From assembly GCF_040786275.1 (NCBI RefSeq), contig NZ_JBFMVT010000002.1:2728001-2792000 (forward strand): a stretch of DNA of 64,000 nucleotides. Reading direction: 5' to 3'. The translations under genes and the position numbers were made by a program. Source of the stretch: Buttiauxella gaviniae (GTDB taxonomy: Bacteria > Pseudomonadota > Gammaproteobacteria > Enterobacterales > Enterobacteriaceae). Positions 51,839-63,413 of this stretch are shown here, in pieces (position 1 is the first letter of the stretch; each line of letters opens with the position of its first letter). Under the pieces are notes generated by a model. It saw only the letters and a list, made by a program, of their open reading frames with translations, ran no database searches and was not told the DNA's origin.

Positions 51839-52627
51839 GTGATTGATAAATCCGCCTTTATTCATCCATCTGCCATTGTGGAAGAGGGCGCCGTTATCGG
51901 TGCTAATGTTCATATTGGTCCGTTTTGTATTGTTGGTCCGCATGTTGAGATAGGCGAAGGCACCGTGCTGAAGTCTCATGTTGTGGTAAATGGTCATACG
52001 ACCATTGGCCGCGATAACGAGATTTATCAGTTCGCCTCCATTGGGGAAGTTAACCAGGATCTTAAATATGCTGGTGAACCGACTCGTCTGGAAATTGGCG
52101 ATCGCAACCGCATTCGCGAAAGCGTCACTATCCATCGCGGAACAGAACAGGGCGGTGGCTTGACGAAGGTGGGCAGTGATAACTTGCTGATGGTCAACGC
52201 TCACGTAGCGCATGACTGTACGGTAGGAAATCGCTGTATTCTTGCGAATAACGCAACGCTTGCCGGTCACGTTTCTGTTGATGATTTTGCCATCATCGGC
52301 GGTATGACTGCGGTGCACCAGTTCTGCATTATTGGTGCACACGTTATGGTGGGTGGCTGTTCTGGTGTAGCGCAAGACGTTCCGCCGTATGTTATCGCGC
52401 AGGGCAACCACGCGACGCCGTTTGGCGTCAATATCGAAGGGCTTAAACGCCGCGGTTTCAGTAGAGAAGCCATCCACGCGGTTCGTAACGCGTATAAAAT
52501 TCTCTACCGCAGTGGGAAAACCTTCGAAGAAGCGAAGCCTGAGATTGCTCAGATTGCCGAGCAGCATCCAGAAGTGAACGCATTTATTGAATTCTTTGCA
52601 CGCTCAACGCGTGGTCTGATTCGTTAA
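51839..52627 (+). CDS. lpxA: UDP-N-acetylglucosamine acyltransferase
   Basis: LpxA catalyses the first acylation of lipid A synthesis. It starts at GTG 51839 ([12 protein letters not shown]), three bases after fabZ, and is 262 aa as in E. coli. Hexapeptide repeats form the beta-helix. Catalytic His125 (with His122) is in [11 protein letters not shown]. lpxB starts directly at the stop. Confidence 0.97.
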   Translation: MIDKSAFIHPSAIVEEGAVIGANVHIGPFCIVGPHVEIGEGTVLKSHVVVNGHTTIGRDNEIYQFASIGEVNQDLKYAGEPTRLEIGDRNRIRESVTIHRGTEQGGGLTKVGSDNLLMVNAHVAHDCTVGNRCILANNATLAGHVSVDDFAIIGGMTAVHQFCIIGAHVMVGGCSGVAQDVPPYVIAQGNHATPFGVNIEGLKRRGFSREAIHAVRNAYKILYRSGKTFEEAKPEIAQIAEQHPEVNAFIEFFARSTRGLIR

Positions 52628-53776
52628 ATGAAACCTGGTCGTCCGCTTACGATTGCCCTGGTCGCCGGAGAAACTTCCGGCGATATTCTTGGTGCTGGCC
52701 TGATTCGAGCTCTGAAAGCGCGCGTTCCTGACGCTCGCTTTGTGGGGGTTGCCGGCCCTTTAATGCAGGCCGAAGGCTGCGAAGCCTGGTATGAAATGGA
52801 AGAGCTGGCGGTGATGGGCATTGTTGAAGTGCTTGGTCGCCTGCGTCGTTTACTTCATATTCGCGCCGATCTGACCCGCCGCTTTACTGAATTACAGCCT
52901 GATGTTTTTGTCGGTATTGATGCGCCTGATTTTAATATCACGCTGGAAGGCAATCTCAAAAAGCAGGGTATTCGCACGATTCATTACGTTAGTCCTTCTG
53001 TTTGGGCATGGCGTCAAAAACGTGTTTTCAAAATTGGCAGAGCAACCGATCTGGTGCTCGCTTTCCTGCCTTTCGAAAAAGCGTTTTACGATAGATTTAA
53101 TGTCCCGTGCCGTTTTATCGGTCATACCATGGCAGATGCCATGCCTCTTGATCCCGATAAAAACGCCGCGCGAGCGACGCTCGGAATTTCCCCTGATGCC
53201 AAATGTCTGGCGTTATTGCCGGGGAGTCGCGGTGCCGAAGTAGAAATGCTCAGTGCCGATTTCCTGAAAACGGCACTGTTACTACGCGAGCGTTTCCCGG
53301 GCCTGGAAATAGTTGTTCCGTTGGTTAACGCCAAACGCCGTGAACAATTTGAACGCATTAAGGCTGAAGTTGCCCCCGATCTGACGATGCATTTACTCAA
53401 TGGGCAGGGGCGCGAAGCCATGGTAGCCAGCGATGCTGCGTTATTGGCATCCGGTACGGCAGCACTTGAGTGCATGCTGGCAAAATGCCCAATGGTTGTC
53501 GGTTATCGTATGAAGCCCTTTACCTTCTGGCTGGCTAAGCGTTTGGTAAAAACCGATTACGTTTCACTGCCAAACCTGTTGGCGGGCCGAGAGCTGGTCA
53601 AAGAATTGTTGCAGGAAGAGTGTGAGCCCACTGCACTTGCTCAGGCTCTGCAACCGTTGCTTGAAGACGGTGCACAAAGCCATCAAATGCACGATACCTT
53701 CCGTGACCTGCATCAGCAGATTCGTTGTAATGCCGATGAACAAGCGGCAGATGCGGTGTTGGAGCTCGCGCAATGA
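52628..53776 (+). CDS. lpxB: lipid A disaccharide synthase
   Basis: LpxB joins UDP-2,3-diacylglucosamine and lipid X into the lipid A disaccharide. The 382 aa length equals E. coli. The GT19 fold shows [33 protein letters not shown] and [13 protein letters not shown]. It abuts lpxA without a gap and overlaps rnhB by 4 nt. Confidence 0.97.
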   Translation: MKPGRPLTIALVAGETSGDILGAGLIRALKARVPDARFVGVAGPLMQAEGCEAWYEMEELAVMGIVEVLGRLRRLLHIRADLTRRFTELQPDVFVGIDAPDFNITLEGNLKKQGIRTIHYVSPSVWAWRQKRVFKIGRATDLVLAFLPFEKAFYDRFNVPCRFIGHTMADAMPLDPDKNAARATLGISPDAKCLALLPGSRGAEVEMLSADFLKTALLLRERFPGLEIVVPLVNAKRREQFERIKAEVAPDLTMHLLNGQGREAMVASDAALLASGTAALECMLAKCPMVVGYRMKPFTFWLAKRLVKTDYVSLPNLLAGRELVKELLQEECEPTALAQALQPLLEDGAQSHQMHDTFRDLHQQIRCNADEQAADAVLELAQ

Positions 53777-54369
53777 TTGAATTTATTTATCCGCATACGC
53801 ATCTGGTTGCCGGTGTTGATGAAGTGGGGCGCGGCCCGCTGGTAGGGGCGGTCGTCACTGCTGCGGTGATTCTTGATCCCGCAAAACCTATTGTTGGCCT
53901 GGCTGACTCGAAGAAACTCTCTGAAAAACGCCGGAATGCGCTATACGATGAAATTATCGAAAAAGCACTCTCCTGGAGCCTTGGGCGTGCGGAACCAGAA
54001 GAGATCGACCAACTCAATATTTTACATGCCACCATGTTAGCGATGCAGCGTGCCGTTGCGGGTCTTTCCGTCGAGCCTGAATATGTTTTGATTGATGGCA
54101 ACCGCTGCCCTGCATTACCGATGCCTTCGCTTGCCGTTGTTAAAGGTGACAGCCGGGTTGCAGAAATTAGCGCCGCATCAATAATTGCCAAAGTGACGCG
54201 CGATCGTGAAATGGCGGAGCTCGATCTCTGTTTTCCGCAATACGGTTTCGCTCAACATAAAGGCTACCCAACCGCTTTCCATCTGGAAAAGCTGGCAGAG
54301 CATGGTGCGACAGAGCACCATCGCCGTAGTTTTGCTCCGGTCAAACGCGCTCTCGGACTGGCGTCCTGA
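53773..54369 (+). CDS. rnhB: ribonuclease HII
   Basis: RNase HII incises DNA at single ribonucleotides to start ribonucleotide excision repair. The 198 aa length equals E. coli. Catalytic Asp16-Glu17 lie in [14 protein letters not shown], with further acidic residues in LIDGNR and [15 protein letters not shown]. It overlaps lpxB by 4 nt and precedes dnaE by 38 bp. Confidence 0.97.
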   Translation: MIEFIYPHTHLVAGVDEVGRGPLVGAVVTAAVILDPAKPIVGLADSKKLSEKRRNALYDEIIEKALSWSLGRAEPEEIDQLNILHATMLAMQRAVAGLSVEPEYVLIDGNRCPALPMPSLAVVKGDSRVAEISAASIIAKVTRDREMAELDLCFPQYGFAQHKGYPTAFHLEKLAEHGATEHHRRSFAPVKRALGLAS

Positions 54370-54407
54370 TTTGCGGACGTACGTTACACATCTAAACGGA
54401 ATGAGAA

Positions 54408-57400
54408 ATGGCTGAACCACGTTTCGTACACCTGCGGGTGCACAGCGACTACTCCATGGTTGATGGCCTGGCAAAAACCGCTCCGCTGGTAAAAAAAGCC
54501 GCGGCGATGGGAATGCCGGCGATCGCGATTACCGATTTCACCAACCTTTGCGGGCTGGTGAAGTTCTATGGTGCTGCACATGGCGTAGGGCTCAAACCAA
54601 TCATCGGGGCTGATTTTAACGTCGCGAATGAATTGTTGGGTGATGAACTTAGCCATCTAACCGTGCTCGCCGCAAACAATGTCGGATATCAGAACCTTAC
54701 GCTACTCATTTCCAGAGCGTACCAGCGCGGTTATGGTGCTGCGGGGCCGATAATTGACCGGGCATGGCTTGCCGAACTAAACGAGGGGCTTATTCTGCTC
54801 TCCGGCGGGCGCATGGGGGATATTGGCAAAAACTTGTTGCGTGGAAACGCGGCGCAGCTTGATCTGTGTCTGGAGTTCTACCAGCAGTATTTTGCCGATC
54901 GCTTCTACCTGGAACTGATCCGTACCGGTCGTCCTGACGAAGAAAGTTATTTGCATGCCGCTGTTGCTCTGGCGGATGAGCGTGGTTTGCCGGTCGTGGC
55001 AACCAATGACGTGCGGTTTATAGAAGCGACAGACTTTGACGCTCACGAAATTCGCGTCGCTATCCACGACGGCTTTACGCTTGACGACCCAAAACGTCCG
55101 CGAAACTACTCTTCACAGCAATTTTTGCGTACTGAAGAGGAAATGTGCGAGCTGTTTTCTGACATTCCAGAAGCGCTGGAAAACAGCGTAGAAATCGCCA
55201 AACGTTGTAACGTAACGGTGCGCCTCGGCGAATACTTCCTGCCGCAATTCCCAACAGGCGAAATGTCTACCGAAGACTTCCTGGTAATGAAATCCAGGGA
55301 AGGGCTCGAAGATCGTCTGGAATTCTTGTTCAAAGATCCTGAAGAGCGAGCTGCGAAAAGAGCGCCGTATGACGAACGTCTGGAAATCGAACTTAAAGTT
55401 ATTAACCAGATGGGCTTCCCTGGCTACTTCCTGATCGTTATGGAATTTATCCAGTGGTCGAAAGATAACGGTGTGCCGGTAGGCCCGGGGCGTGGTTCTG
55501 GTGCGGGTTCGCTGGTGGCGTATGCCCTAAAAATTACCGACCTCGACCCGCTGGAGTTTGACCTGCTGTTCGAACGTTTCCTTAACCCGGAACGTGTTTC
55601 GATGCCTGACTTCGACATCGACTTCTGTATGGAAAAACGCGATCGGGTTATCGACCACGTAGCAGAAATGTACGGGCGCGAGGCGGTATCGCAAATTATT
55701 ACCTTCGGTACTATGGCTGCTAAAGCGGTTATCCGCGACGTAGGCCGTGTACTGGGGCACCCGTACGGATTCGTCGATCGTATCTCGAAATTGATCCCAC
55801 CCGATCCGGGGATGACGCTTGCCAAAGCGTTTGAAGCTGAACCGCAACTGCCAGAAATTTATGAGGCTGACGAAGAGGTTAAAGCGCTGATCGATATGGC
55901 GCGTAAACTTGAAGGTGTGACGCGTAACGCCGGTAAACATGCCGGTGGCGTGGTGATTGCACCTACAAAAATCACAGATTTTGCGCCACTTTATTGTGAC
56001 GATCAGGGGCAAAACCCCGTTACCCAATTCGATAAAAACGATGTGGAATATGCAGGCCTGGTGAAGTTCGACTTCCTCGGTTTGCGCACCCTGACGATTA
56101 TCGACTGGGCGCTGAAGATGATTAATCCTCGTCGGGCAAAGCAGGGTTTAGAGCCGATTGATATCGCCGCTATTCCGCTCGACGACAAGAAAAGTTTCGA
56201 CATGCTGCAACGCTCGGAAACCACAGCGGTATTCCAGCTTGAATCCCGCGGCATGAAAGATTTGATCAAGCGCCTTCAGCCTGACTGCTTCGAAGATATG
56301 ATCGCACTGGTAGCGCTGTTCCGCCCGGGCCCGCTGCAATCAGGCATGGTAGATAACTTTATCGACCGTAAGCACGGGCGAGAAGCTATCTCTTATCCGG
56401 ATATTCAATGGCAGCATGAAAGCCTGAAACCGGTGCTGGAACCGACCTACGGCATTATCTTGTATCAAGAACAGGTGATGCAGATTGCGCAGGTGCTGGC
56501 GGGTTACTCGCTGGGCGGCGCGGATATGTTGCGTCGTGCGATGGGTAAAAAGAACCCCGTCGAGATGGCAAAACAGCGTGGCGGCTTTGAAGATGGTGCG
56601 AAGTCACGCGGCGTTGATGGCGAATTGGCGATTAAAATCTTCGACCTGGTAGAGAAATTCGCCGGTTATGGGTTTAACAAATCTCACTCTGCAGCTTATG
56701 CGCTGGTTTCTTACCAGACGCTGTGGTTGAAGGCACACTACCCGGCAGAGTTTATGGCCGCGGTAATGACCGCGGATATGGACAACACCGAGAAAATCGT
56801 TGGCCTGGTCGATGAGTGCTGGCGCATGGGTCTGAAAATTCTGCCGCCGGATATTAACTCCGGGCTGTACCATTTCCACGTGAACGATGACGGTGAAATT
56901 GTTTACGGCATCGGTGCGATTAAAGGTGTCGGTGAAGGGCCAATTGAAGCGATAATTGAGGCGCGTAACGAAGGCGGTTATTTCCGCGAGTTGTTCGACC
57001 TCTGTGCGCGTACCGATACGAAAAAGCTTAACAAGCGAGTGCTTGAAAAGTTGATTATGTCCGGGGCATTTGACCGCCTCGGGCCGCATCGTGCCGCGCT
57101 GATGAATGCTTTAGGTGACGCGCTTAAAGCTGCTGACCAACACGCAAAAGCAGAAGCGATTGGCCAGGTGGATATGTTCGGTGTTTTGGCTGATGAGCCG
57201 GAACAAGTTGAGCAGTCCTACGCGAGTGTCATTCCGTGGCCTGAACAAGTGGTGCTGGATGGTGAGCGTGAAACGTTGGGCTTGTACCTGACGGGCCACC
57301 CCATTACCCAGTATCTGAAAGAAATTGAGCGCTATGTCGGTGGCATGCGCCTCAAAGAGATGCACCCGACAGAACGTGGTAAAATGACCACGGCTGCGGG

Positions 57401-57890
57401 TCTGGTGATTGCTTCGCGGGTGATGGTTACCAAGCGCGGCAATCGCATTGGCATCTGCACTCTGGACGATCGTTCTGGTCGTCTGGAAGTGATGCTATTC
57501 ACAGATGCGTTAGAAAAGTACCAGCATCTGCTGGAAAAAGACCGTATCCTGATCGTCAGCGGACAGGTCAGCTTTGATGACTTCAGCGGTGGCCTTAAAA
57601 TGACCGCTCGCGAAGTAATGGACATTGACGAGGCCCGCGAAAAGTACGCGCGTGGGCTTGCTATCTCGCTGACGGACAGGCAAATTGATGACCAGCTTTT
57701 GAACCGTCTCCGTCAGTCCCTGGAACCCCATCGTTCGGGGACCATTCCAGTACATCTCTACTATCAGAGAGCGGATGCACGAGCGCGTTTGCGTTTTGGC
57801 GCAGCATGGCGTGTCTCCCCAAACGATCGTTTGCTCAATGAGCTACGTACGTTGATAGGTGCGGAGCAGGTGGAACTGGAGTTTGACTAA
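54408..57890 (+). CDS. dnaE: DNA polymerase III alpha subunit
   Basis: DnaE is the replicative polymerase subunit. The 1160 aa length equals E. coli. An N-terminal PHP domain ([18 protein letters not shown]) is followed by the family C polymerase with catalytic Asp residues in [13 protein letters not shown] and in [11 protein letters not shown]. The finger, helix-hairpin-helix and OB domains come next, and then the C-terminal tau-binding region. The beta-clamp motif is in QVDMFGVL. accA follows after 12 bp. Confidence 0.98.
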   Translation: MAEPRFVHLRVHSDYSMVDGLAKTAPLVKKAAAMGMPAIAITDFTNLCGLVKFYGAAHGVGLKPIIGADFNVANELLGDELSHLTVLAANNVGYQNLTLLISRAYQRGYGAAGPIIDRAWLAELNEGLILLSGGRMGDIGKNLLRGNAAQLDLCLEFYQQYFADRFYLELIRTGRPDEESYLHAAVALADERGLPVVATNDVRFIEATDFDAHEIRVAIHDGFTLDDPKRPRNYSSQQFLRTEEEMCELFSDIPEALENSVEIAKRCNVTVRLGEYFLPQFPTGEMSTEDFLVMKSREGLEDRLEFLFKDPEERAAKRAPYDERLEIELKVINQMGFPGYFLIVMEFIQWSKDNGVPVGPGRGSGAGSLVAYALKITDLDPLEFDLLFERFLNPERVSMPDFDIDFCMEKRDRVIDHVAEMYGREAVSQIITFGTMAAKAVIRDVGRVLGHPYGFVDRISKLIPPDPGMTLAKAFEAEPQLPEIYEADEEVKALIDMARKLEGVTRNAGKHAGGVVIAPTKITDFAPLYCDDQGQNPVTQFDKNDVEYAGLVKFDFLGLRTLTIIDWALKMINPRRAKQGLEPIDIAAIPLDDKKSFDMLQRSETTAVFQLESRGMKDLIKRLQPDCFEDMIALVALFRPGPLQSGMVDNFIDRKHGREAISYPDIQWQHESLKPVLEPTYGIILYQEQVMQIAQVLAGYSLGGADMLRRAMGKKNPVEMAKQRGGFEDGAKSRGVDGELAIKIFDLVEKFAGYGFNKSHSAAYALVSYQTLWLKAHYPAEFMAAVMTADMDNTEKIVGLVDECWRMGLKILPPDINSGLYHFHVNDDGEIVYGIGAIKGVGEGPIEAIIEARNEGGYFRELFDLCARTDTKKLNKRVLEKLIMSGAFDRLGPHRAALMNALGDALKAADQHAKAEAIGQVDMFGVLADEPEQVEQSYASVIPWPEQVVLDGERETLGLYLTGHPITQYLKEIERYVGGMRLKEMHPTERGKMTTAAGLVIASRVMVTKRGNRIGICTLDDRSGRLEVMLFTDALEKYQHLLEKDRILIVSGQVSFDDFSGGLKMTAREVMDIDEAREKYARGLAISLTDRQIDDQLLNRLRQSLEPHRSGTIPVHLYYQRADARARLRFGAAWRVSPNDRLLNELRTLIGAEQVELEFD

Positions 57891-57902
57891 TACAGGAATA
57901 TT

Positions 57903-58862
57903 ATGAGTCTGAATTTCCTCGATTTTGAACAGCCGATTGCAGAGCTGGAAGCGAAAATTGATTCTCTGACCGCGGTTAGCCGTCAGGACGAAAAATTAGA
58001 TATTAATCTGGATGAAGAAGTGCAGCGTCTGCGTGAAAAAAGCGTAGAACTCACACGTAAAATCTTCGCCGATTTAGGAGCATGGCAGATTGCTCAACTG
58101 GCGCGTCACCCACAGCGCCCGTATACGCTTGATTACCTGCGTCTGGCTTTTGATGAGTTTGACGAACTGGCGGGTGACCGTGCGTATGCTGACGATAAAG
58201 CGATTGTTGGCGGGATTGCGCGTCTTGATGGACGTCCAGTTATGGTCATTGGCCATCAGAAAGGCCGTGAAACCAAAGAGAAAATTCGTCGTAACTTCGG
58301 GATGCCAGCCCCAGAAGGCTACCGTAAAGCATTGCGTTTGATGGAGATGGCTGAGCGTTTCAATATGCCAATCATCACTTTCATCGACACCCCAGGGGCT
58401 TACCCTGGTGTCGGCGCTGAAGAACGCGGCCAGTCAGAAGCTATCGCGCGCAACCTGCGTGAAATGTCAGGCATGAAAGTGCCGGTCATCTGTACTGTAA
58501 TCGGTGAAGGTGGTTCTGGTGGTGCGTTGGCGATTGGTGTGGGTGATAAAGTGAATATGCTGCAATACAGCACCTATTCCGTTATCTCTCCGGAAGGTTG
58601 TGCGTCAATTCTGTGGAAAAGTGCTGATAAAGCACCTATCGCCGCAGAAGCGATGGGCATCATTGCTCCGCGCCTGAAAGAGTTGAAACTGATTGATACG
58701 GTTATCCCTGAGCCATTGGGTGGTGCACACCGTAACATTGAAGCGATGGCTGCTTCACTGAAAGCGCAACTGCTGGCTGACTTAGCCGATCTGGATGTGC
58801 TGAATACCGAAGAGCTGTTGGCTCGTCGTTATCATCGTCTGATGAGCTACGGCTACGCGTGA
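57903..58862 (+). CDS. accA: acetyl-CoA carboxylase carboxyltransferase alpha subunit
   Basis: AccA and AccD transfer the carboxyl group to acetyl-CoA to make malonyl-CoA. The 319 aa length equals E. coli. The crotonase-like fold shows [39 protein letters not shown] and [15 protein letters not shown]. Its stop codon is almost directly joined to an ERIC element, and the transcript terminator lies beyond that. Confidence 0.98.
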   Translation: MSLNFLDFEQPIAELEAKIDSLTAVSRQDEKLDINLDEEVQRLREKSVELTRKIFADLGAWQIAQLARHPQRPYTLDYLRLAFDEFDELAGDRAYADDKAIVGGIARLDGRPVMVIGHQKGRETKEKIRRNFGMPAPEGYRKALRLMEMAERFNMPIITFIDTPGAYPGVGAEERGQSEAIARNLREMSGMKVPVICTVIGEGGSGGALAIGVGDKVNMLQYSTYSVISPEGCASILWKSADKAPIAAEAMGIIAPRLKELKLIDTVIPEPLGGAHRNIEAMAASLKAQLLADLADLDVLNTEELLARRYHRLMSYGYA

Positions 58863-58864
58863 TA

Positions 58865-58987
58865 ATACCCGTCATACTTCAAGTTGTGGTGGGGGGCTGC
58901 ACTCACAAACCCCAGTCAGTTACTTTAGTAAGTGAGTGGGGATGTGTTCCCTTGCTGCCTACCCAAAACTTGAATTAGTGAGGGTAT
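58865..58987. repeat. ERIC element immediately after accA
   Basis: This 123 bp imperfect palindrome begins ATACCCGTCATACTTCAAG and ends GAGGGTAT. Its core CCCCAGTCAGTTACTTTAGTAAG resembles the ERIC2 primer site in reverse. It starts two bases after the accA stop. Confidence 0.85.
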
Positions 58988-58996
58988 GAGAATGAG

Positions 58997-59023
58997 AGGT
59001 CAGAAGAGATTCTGGCCTTTTTT
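58997..59023 (+). terminator. accA terminator
   Basis: AGGTCAGA (58997-59004) and TCTGGCCT (59011-59018) form a stem with one G-U pair, followed by a six-base T-run. Confidence 0.8.
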
Positions 59024-59128
59024 ATTATCTGAACTCCATACTTTAAGAAGCTTTACACCCCTGCGCTTGTCCTCGCTCTTGTTTCAATAAACTATGCTTA
59101 CCTGAAGGTTTTTGCCAGGAGGTGAGCA

Positions 59129-61270
59129 TTGAATATTATTGCAATTATGGGAGCGCACGGCGTTTTCTACAAAGATGAGCCAATCAAAGAGCTGCATCAG
59201 GCGCTGGAAGTTCAAGGTTTTCGTCTGATATACCCCACCAACAGTACCGACCTGCTTAAACTCATCGAACATAATCCGCGCATTTGTGGCGTCATTTTTG
59301 ACTGGGACGAGTACAGCCTGGATTTATGCAGTGAAATTAATGCGCTAAATGAATATCTGCCGCTGTACGCATTTATTAATACGCATTCTTCGTTGGATGT
59401 CAGCGTCAACGAAATGCGCATGGCACTGTGGTTTTTTGAATATGCGCTTAGCGCCGCCGACGATATCGCCCTGCGCATCCGTCAGTACACCAATGAGTAC
59501 CTGGATAACATTACCCCGCCGTTGACTAAAGCGTTATTCAATTACGTGAACGAAGGGAAATACACTTTCTGTACGCCGGGACATATGGCGGGGACGGCGT
59601 ATCTTAAAAGTCCGGTCGGTTGCCTGTTCTATGACTTCTTCGGGGCGAATACGCTGAAAGCGGATGTTTCCATCTCGGTGACTGAACTGGGATCGCTGCT
59701 TGATCACACCGGACCACATCTGGAGGCCGAAGAATATATTGCCCGCACTTTTGGCGCAGAGCAGAGCTACATGGTGACCAATGGGACATCGACATCGAAC
59801 AAAATCGTCGGCATGTACGCGGCTCCTTCCGGCAGCACGGTGCTGATTGACCGTAATTGCCATAAATCACTGACTCATTTATTGATGATGACGGATTTGG
59901 TTCCCATCTGGTTAAAACCAACGCGCAATGCTTTAGGTATTCTGGGGGGAATTCCGAAGCGTGAATTTATGCGTGAGAGTATCGACGCGAAAGTTGCTGC
60001 TACGGAAAATGCGCAGTGGCCGGTGCATGCGGTGATCACCAACTCCACATACGATGGCCTGCTCTACAACACTGAATTTATCAAGCAAACGCTGGATGTC
60101 CCTTCGATCCACTTCGATTCTGCATGGGTGCCGTACACCAACTTCCACCCGATTTATCAGGGGAAAAGTGGCATGAGTGGTGAGCGCGTGCCGGGGAAAG
60201 TCATCTATGAAACTCAATCCACGCACAAATTGTTAGCCGCACTGTCGCAGGCGTCGCTTATTCATATCAAAGGGGATTACGATGAAGAGACGTTCAACGA
60301 AGCCTACATGATGCATACCACCACTTCGCCAAGCTATCCGCTGGTGGCATCGATTGAAACGGCAGCGGCGATGCTGCGCGGCAACCCTGGTAAGCGTTTG
60401 ATCAACCGTTCTGTTGAGCGAGCGCTGCATTTTCGCCGTGAAGTTCAGCGTCTGCGTGAAGAGTCTGAAGACTGGTTCTTTGATATCTGGCAGCCGGAAT
60501 ACATCGATGAAGCTGCCTGCTGGCCAATTTCACCTGGAGAAGAAGGCTGGCACGGTTTTAAAGATGCCGACGCCGACCATATGTATCTTGACCCGATTAA
60601 AGTCACAATTCTGACCCCCGGCATGGACGAGTTGGGAGAGATGGCGCAAGAGGGAATTCCCGCCGCGCTGGTGGCAAAATTCCTTGATGAGCGTGGCGTG
60701 GTGGTCGAAAAAACAGGGCCGTATAACTTATTGTTCTTGTTCAGCATTGGTATCGACAAAACCAAAGCGTTAAGTCTCTTGCGCGGATTGACAGAGTTTA
60801 AACGTTCCTACGATCTCAATTTGCGTGTCAAAAACATGCTGCCAGATTTGTACGCGCAAGACCCTGATTTCTACCGCAACATGCGAATCCAGGAGTTGGC
60901 GCAGGGCATCCATAAACTGATTAAGCAACACAATTTATCTGATCTAATGCTACGCGCTTTCGATGTGCTGCCTGAAATGAAAATGACGCCGCACCAGGCG
61001 TATCAACAACAGGTAAAAGGCAACGTTGAAACTGTTGAAATTGAGCAACTGCTAAATCGCGTTTCTGCCAACATGATCCTGCCGTATCCACCGGGTGTGC
61101 CGGTAGTCATGCCGGGAGAGATGATCACCAATGAAAGCCGTGCGGTACTTGATTTCTTACTGATGCTTTGTTCAGTGGGCGAGCATTATCCTGGCTTTGA
61201 AACCGATATCCACGGAGCCAAACTTTGCGAAGATGGTATCTATAGGGTACGAGTCCTAAAATCGGTATAG
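59129..61270 (+). CDS. ldcC: lysine decarboxylase, constitutive type
   Basis: LdcC decarboxylates lysine to cadaverine. Start TTG 59129 (MNIIAIMGAHG) with AGGAGG upstream gives 713 aa, the E. coli LdcC length. An N-terminal receiver-like wing domain (about 1-130) precedes the PLP core, with the cofactor lysine in ETQSTHKLLAALSQ and Asp in SIHFDSAWVPY. The position beside accA and gloA2 favours LdcC over the inducible CadA. No cadB is nearby. Confidence 0.95.
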   Translation: MNIIAIMGAHGVFYKDEPIKELHQALEVQGFRLIYPTNSTDLLKLIEHNPRICGVIFDWDEYSLDLCSEINALNEYLPLYAFINTHSSLDVSVNEMRMALWFFEYALSAADDIALRIRQYTNEYLDNITPPLTKALFNYVNEGKYTFCTPGHMAGTAYLKSPVGCLFYDFFGANTLKADVSISVTELGSLLDHTGPHLEAEEYIARTFGAEQSYMVTNGTSTSNKIVGMYAAPSGSTVLIDRNCHKSLTHLLMMTDLVPIWLKPTRNALGILGGIPKREFMRESIDAKVAATENAQWPVHAVITNSTYDGLLYNTEFIKQTLDVPSIHFDSAWVPYTNFHPIYQGKSGMSGERVPGKVIYETQSTHKLLAALSQASLIHIKGDYDEETFNEAYMMHTTTSPSYPLVASIETAAAMLRGNPGKRLINRSVERALHFRREVQRLREESEDWFFDIWQPEYIDEAACWPISPGEEGWHGFKDADADHMYLDPIKVTILTPGMDELGEMAQEGIPAALVAKFLDERGVVVEKTGPYNLLFLFSIGIDKTKALSLLRGLTEFKRSYDLNLRVKNMLPDLYAQDPDFYRNMRIQELAQGIHKLIKQHNLSDLMLRAFDVLPEMKMTPHQAYQQQVKGNVETVEIEQLLNRVSANMILPYPPGVPVVMPGEMITNESRAVLDFLLMLCSVGEHYPGFETDIHGAKLCEDGIYRVRVLKSV

Positions 61271-61326
61271 CGTATTGATTTACCGATGCATGATAGTTAC
61301 CGTGCGAAAAAGACAAAGGAGTATTT

Positions 61327-61716
61327 ATGCTGGGTTTAAAGCAAGTTCACCACATCGCTATCATTGCGTCGGATTACCCCACCAGTAAGCATTTTTACTG
61401 CGATATTCTTGGCTTTACGCTGCAAGCGGAAGCTTATCGTGAAGAGCGTGACTCGTGGAAAGGGGATTTGGCGCTGAATGGGCAATATGTGATTGAGCTG
61501 TTTTCTTTCCCGTTTCCTCCGGCAAGACCAAGCCGCCCGGAAGCGTGCGGGCTGCGTCATCTGGCTTTTAGCGTCGATGATATCGACAGCGCAATTGCAC
61601 ATCTGGAAAAAAACGGCGTGAAGTGCGAACCGGTTCGTATCGACCCCTTCACCGATAAGCGCTTTACCTTCTTTAACGATCCAGATGGTTTGCCCCTCGA
61701 ACTTTATCAACAGTAG
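61327..61716 (+). CDS. gloA2: VOC (glyoxalase/bleomycin resistance-type) protein YaeR
   Basis: The 129 aa protein is a single vicinal oxygen chelate domain. Metal-ligand candidates are His in QVHHIAII, His in CGLRHLAFSVDDID and Glu in GLPLELYQ. It is called GloA2 by similarity to glyoxalase I, but its substrate is not established. It follows ldcC by 56 bp and precedes tilS, with a hairpin between. Confidence 0.92.
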   Translation: MLGLKQVHHIAIIASDYPTSKHFYCDILGFTLQAEAYREERDSWKGDLALNGQYVIELFSFPFPPARPSRPEACGLRHLAFSVDDIDSAIAHLEKNGVKCEPVRIDPFTDKRFTFFNDPDGLPLELYQQ

Positions 61717-61748
61717 TTTAACCGGCGGTAATACTTGCCTCTCTTCCC

Positions 61749-61773
61749 TTTGCCCAGTAACGTGCTGGGCAAA
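61749..61773 (+). other. hairpin between gloA2 and tilS
   Basis: TTTGCCCAG (61749-61757) and CTGGGCAAA (61765-61773) form a perfect 9-bp stem with a 7-nt loop. No real U-run follows. It could be a weak terminator or mask translation of tilS, and it argues against starting TilS at the upstream TTG 61735. Confidence 0.5.
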
Positions 61774-61794
61774 TCCTTACTTAAATTGCTGACT

Positions 61795-63105
61795 ATGCCA
61801 CTCCGCTCTCTCATTCGCTCACTTAATTCGCACCAACATTTTTTGGTGGCGTTTAGTGGCGGCCTGGATTCCACGGTTTTACTCCACCAATTGGTAATGC
61901 TGCGCGACACTCAGGCGATGGATATTCATCTTCGTGCGGTGCACATCCATCACGGGTTAAGCCCCTACGCAGATGAATGGGCGGCGCATTGCCAACAAAT
62001 TTGTAGCCAGTGGAACGTGGCCGGGGAAGTGAAACGTGTGCAACTGGCTGACGAGGGGTTAGGTATTGAAGCCCATGCGCGAGCGGCTCGTTATAAGGCG
62101 CTGGCGCTAGCCCTGCGGCCCGGAGAGGTGTTGCTCACCGCGCAACACCTTGATGATCAATGCGAAACATTTTTGCTTGCCCTGAAGCGGGGAAGTGGCC
62201 CGGCGGGGTTAGCCGCAATGCCGGAGTGCCTGCGTTTTGGTGCAACAGAATTGATTCGCCCGCTGCTCGGACAAACGCGTAAACAGCTTGAAGCGTGGGC
62301 GAGTGAACATCAGTTAACATGGATAGAAGACGAAAGTAATCAGGATGATAGCTTTGATCGCAACTTCTTGCGGCTGCGCGTGCTTCCTGAAATAGAGAAA
62401 CGGTGGCCGCATTTCCCCCAAAGCGTTGCCCGCAGTGCAGAATTATGTGGTGAGCAAGAACAGCTGCTTGATGAATTACTGGCCGAACAACTGAATACGC
62501 TCATTCAGGCTGATGGCTCATTGCTTATTGAGCCTTTGCTGCCGCTCAGTGCGATTCGTCGCGGGGCATTGCTACGCCGTTGGTTTGCAAGCCAAAATGC
62601 GTCCATGCCTTCACGGGCTTTGCTTGCACGGTTATGGGATGAAGTCGCGACCAGCCGTGAGGATGCGAATCCGCGCCTGAAATTTGGCGATTACGAAGTT
62701 CGTCGTTATCAGGGAGCGCTGTATTGGCTGCCTGTTACTCATGGATTAGGCGATAAAGTTGTTTCCTGGTGTGCGCCTTTTGCGCCCTTAAATCTTCCAG
62801 ATGGATTGGGTACTCTGCAATGTGCGACTAATGGGCTGGAAATTCGCGCCCCTCTCGAGAGCGAACCCGTTACAGTGCGCTTTAAGGCATCCGGGCAATT
62901 CCATATTGTTGGACGTGAACGCGGGCGAAGTTTGAAAAAAATTTGGCAAGAGTTGGGTATTCCGCCGTGGCAACGAGAAAGAACCCCGCTGTTGTATTAT
63001 GGCGAACAATTGATTGCCGCTCTGGGTGTTTTTGTTACCCGGGATGGACAAGCAACGGAACAATCATGCTGGCGTATAGACTGGCAAAAGGAGAATCAGC
63101 AATGA
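61795..63105 (+). CDS. tilS: tRNA(Ile)-lysidine synthetase
   Basis: TilS attaches lysine to C34 of tRNA-Ile2 so that it reads AUA. ATG 61795 gives 436 aa (E. coli 432), with the PP-loop SGGLDST at 21-27, the spacing usual for the family; no good ribosome site is seen and TTG 61735 is possible. Also visible are [30 protein letters not shown] and the C-terminal domain [19 protein letters not shown]. Its stop overlaps the next gene. Confidence 0.94.
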   Translation: MPLRSLIRSLNSHQHFLVAFSGGLDSTVLLHQLVMLRDTQAMDIHLRAVHIHHGLSPYADEWAAHCQQICSQWNVAGEVKRVQLADEGLGIEAHARAARYKALALALRPGEVLLTAQHLDDQCETFLLALKRGSGPAGLAAMPECLRFGATELIRPLLGQTRKQLEAWASEHQLTWIEDESNQDDSFDRNFLRLRVLPEIEKRWPHFPQSVARSAELCGEQEQLLDELLAEQLNTLIQADGSLLIEPLLPLSAIRRGALLRRWFASQNASMPSRALLARLWDEVATSREDANPRLKFGDYEVRRYQGALYWLPVTHGLGDKVVSWCAPFAPLNLPDGLGTLQCATNGLEIRAPLESEPVTVRFKASGQFHIVGRERGRSLKKIWQELGIPPWQRERTPLLYYGEQLIAALGVFVTRDGQATEQSCWRIDWQKENQQ

Positions 63106-63413
63106 AGAGGATGATAATTTTAGCTGGCGTTCTGTTATGCGCTCAGCCGGTACTGGCAAAAGGCGACCCTGCGGCAGGTGAGCAAAAAGCCATGATGTGT
63201 GTGGCGTGCCACGGTGCAACGGGGAAAGTCTCTGTGCCAATGTACCCAAACCTGGCAGGCCAAAATGAGGCTTATCTTGAGCACTCATTGAAGGCGTATA
63301 AAAAAGGGGAGCGCAGCGGCGGGCAAGCGGAAGTGATGAAGGCTTACGTTAGCGGTTTATCTGATGAAGATATTAGCAACCTGGCGGCTTATTACGCCTC
63401 AATGAAACCGTAA
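63102..63413 (+). CDS. periplasmic monoheme c-type cytochrome (c553/c4-like)
   Basis: The 103 aa product has a signal peptide ([19 protein letters not shown]) and one heme motif CVACH (about 33-37). The rest fits a class I cytochrome c half: [21 protein letters not shown], a likely axial Met in EVMKAY, and the end [18 protein letters not shown]. Heme attachment would need the Ccm system. AAGGAG lies upstream, and the ATG overlaps the tilS stop by 4 nt (ATGA), so translation is coupled to tilS. E. coli K-12 has no gene here; tilS is followed directly by rof. The electron partner is unknown. Confidence 0.9.
   Translation: MKRMIILAGVLLCAQPVLAKGDPAAGEQKAMMCVACHGATGKVSVPMYPNLAGQNEAYLEHSLKAYKKGERSGGQAEVMKAYVSGLSDEDISNLAAYYASMKP

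Noticed and set aside
50262-52567. Long minus-strand frames opposite lpxD, fabZ and lpxA
   Set aside because: They are antisense to conserved essential genes with complete motifs; no start signals or similarity.
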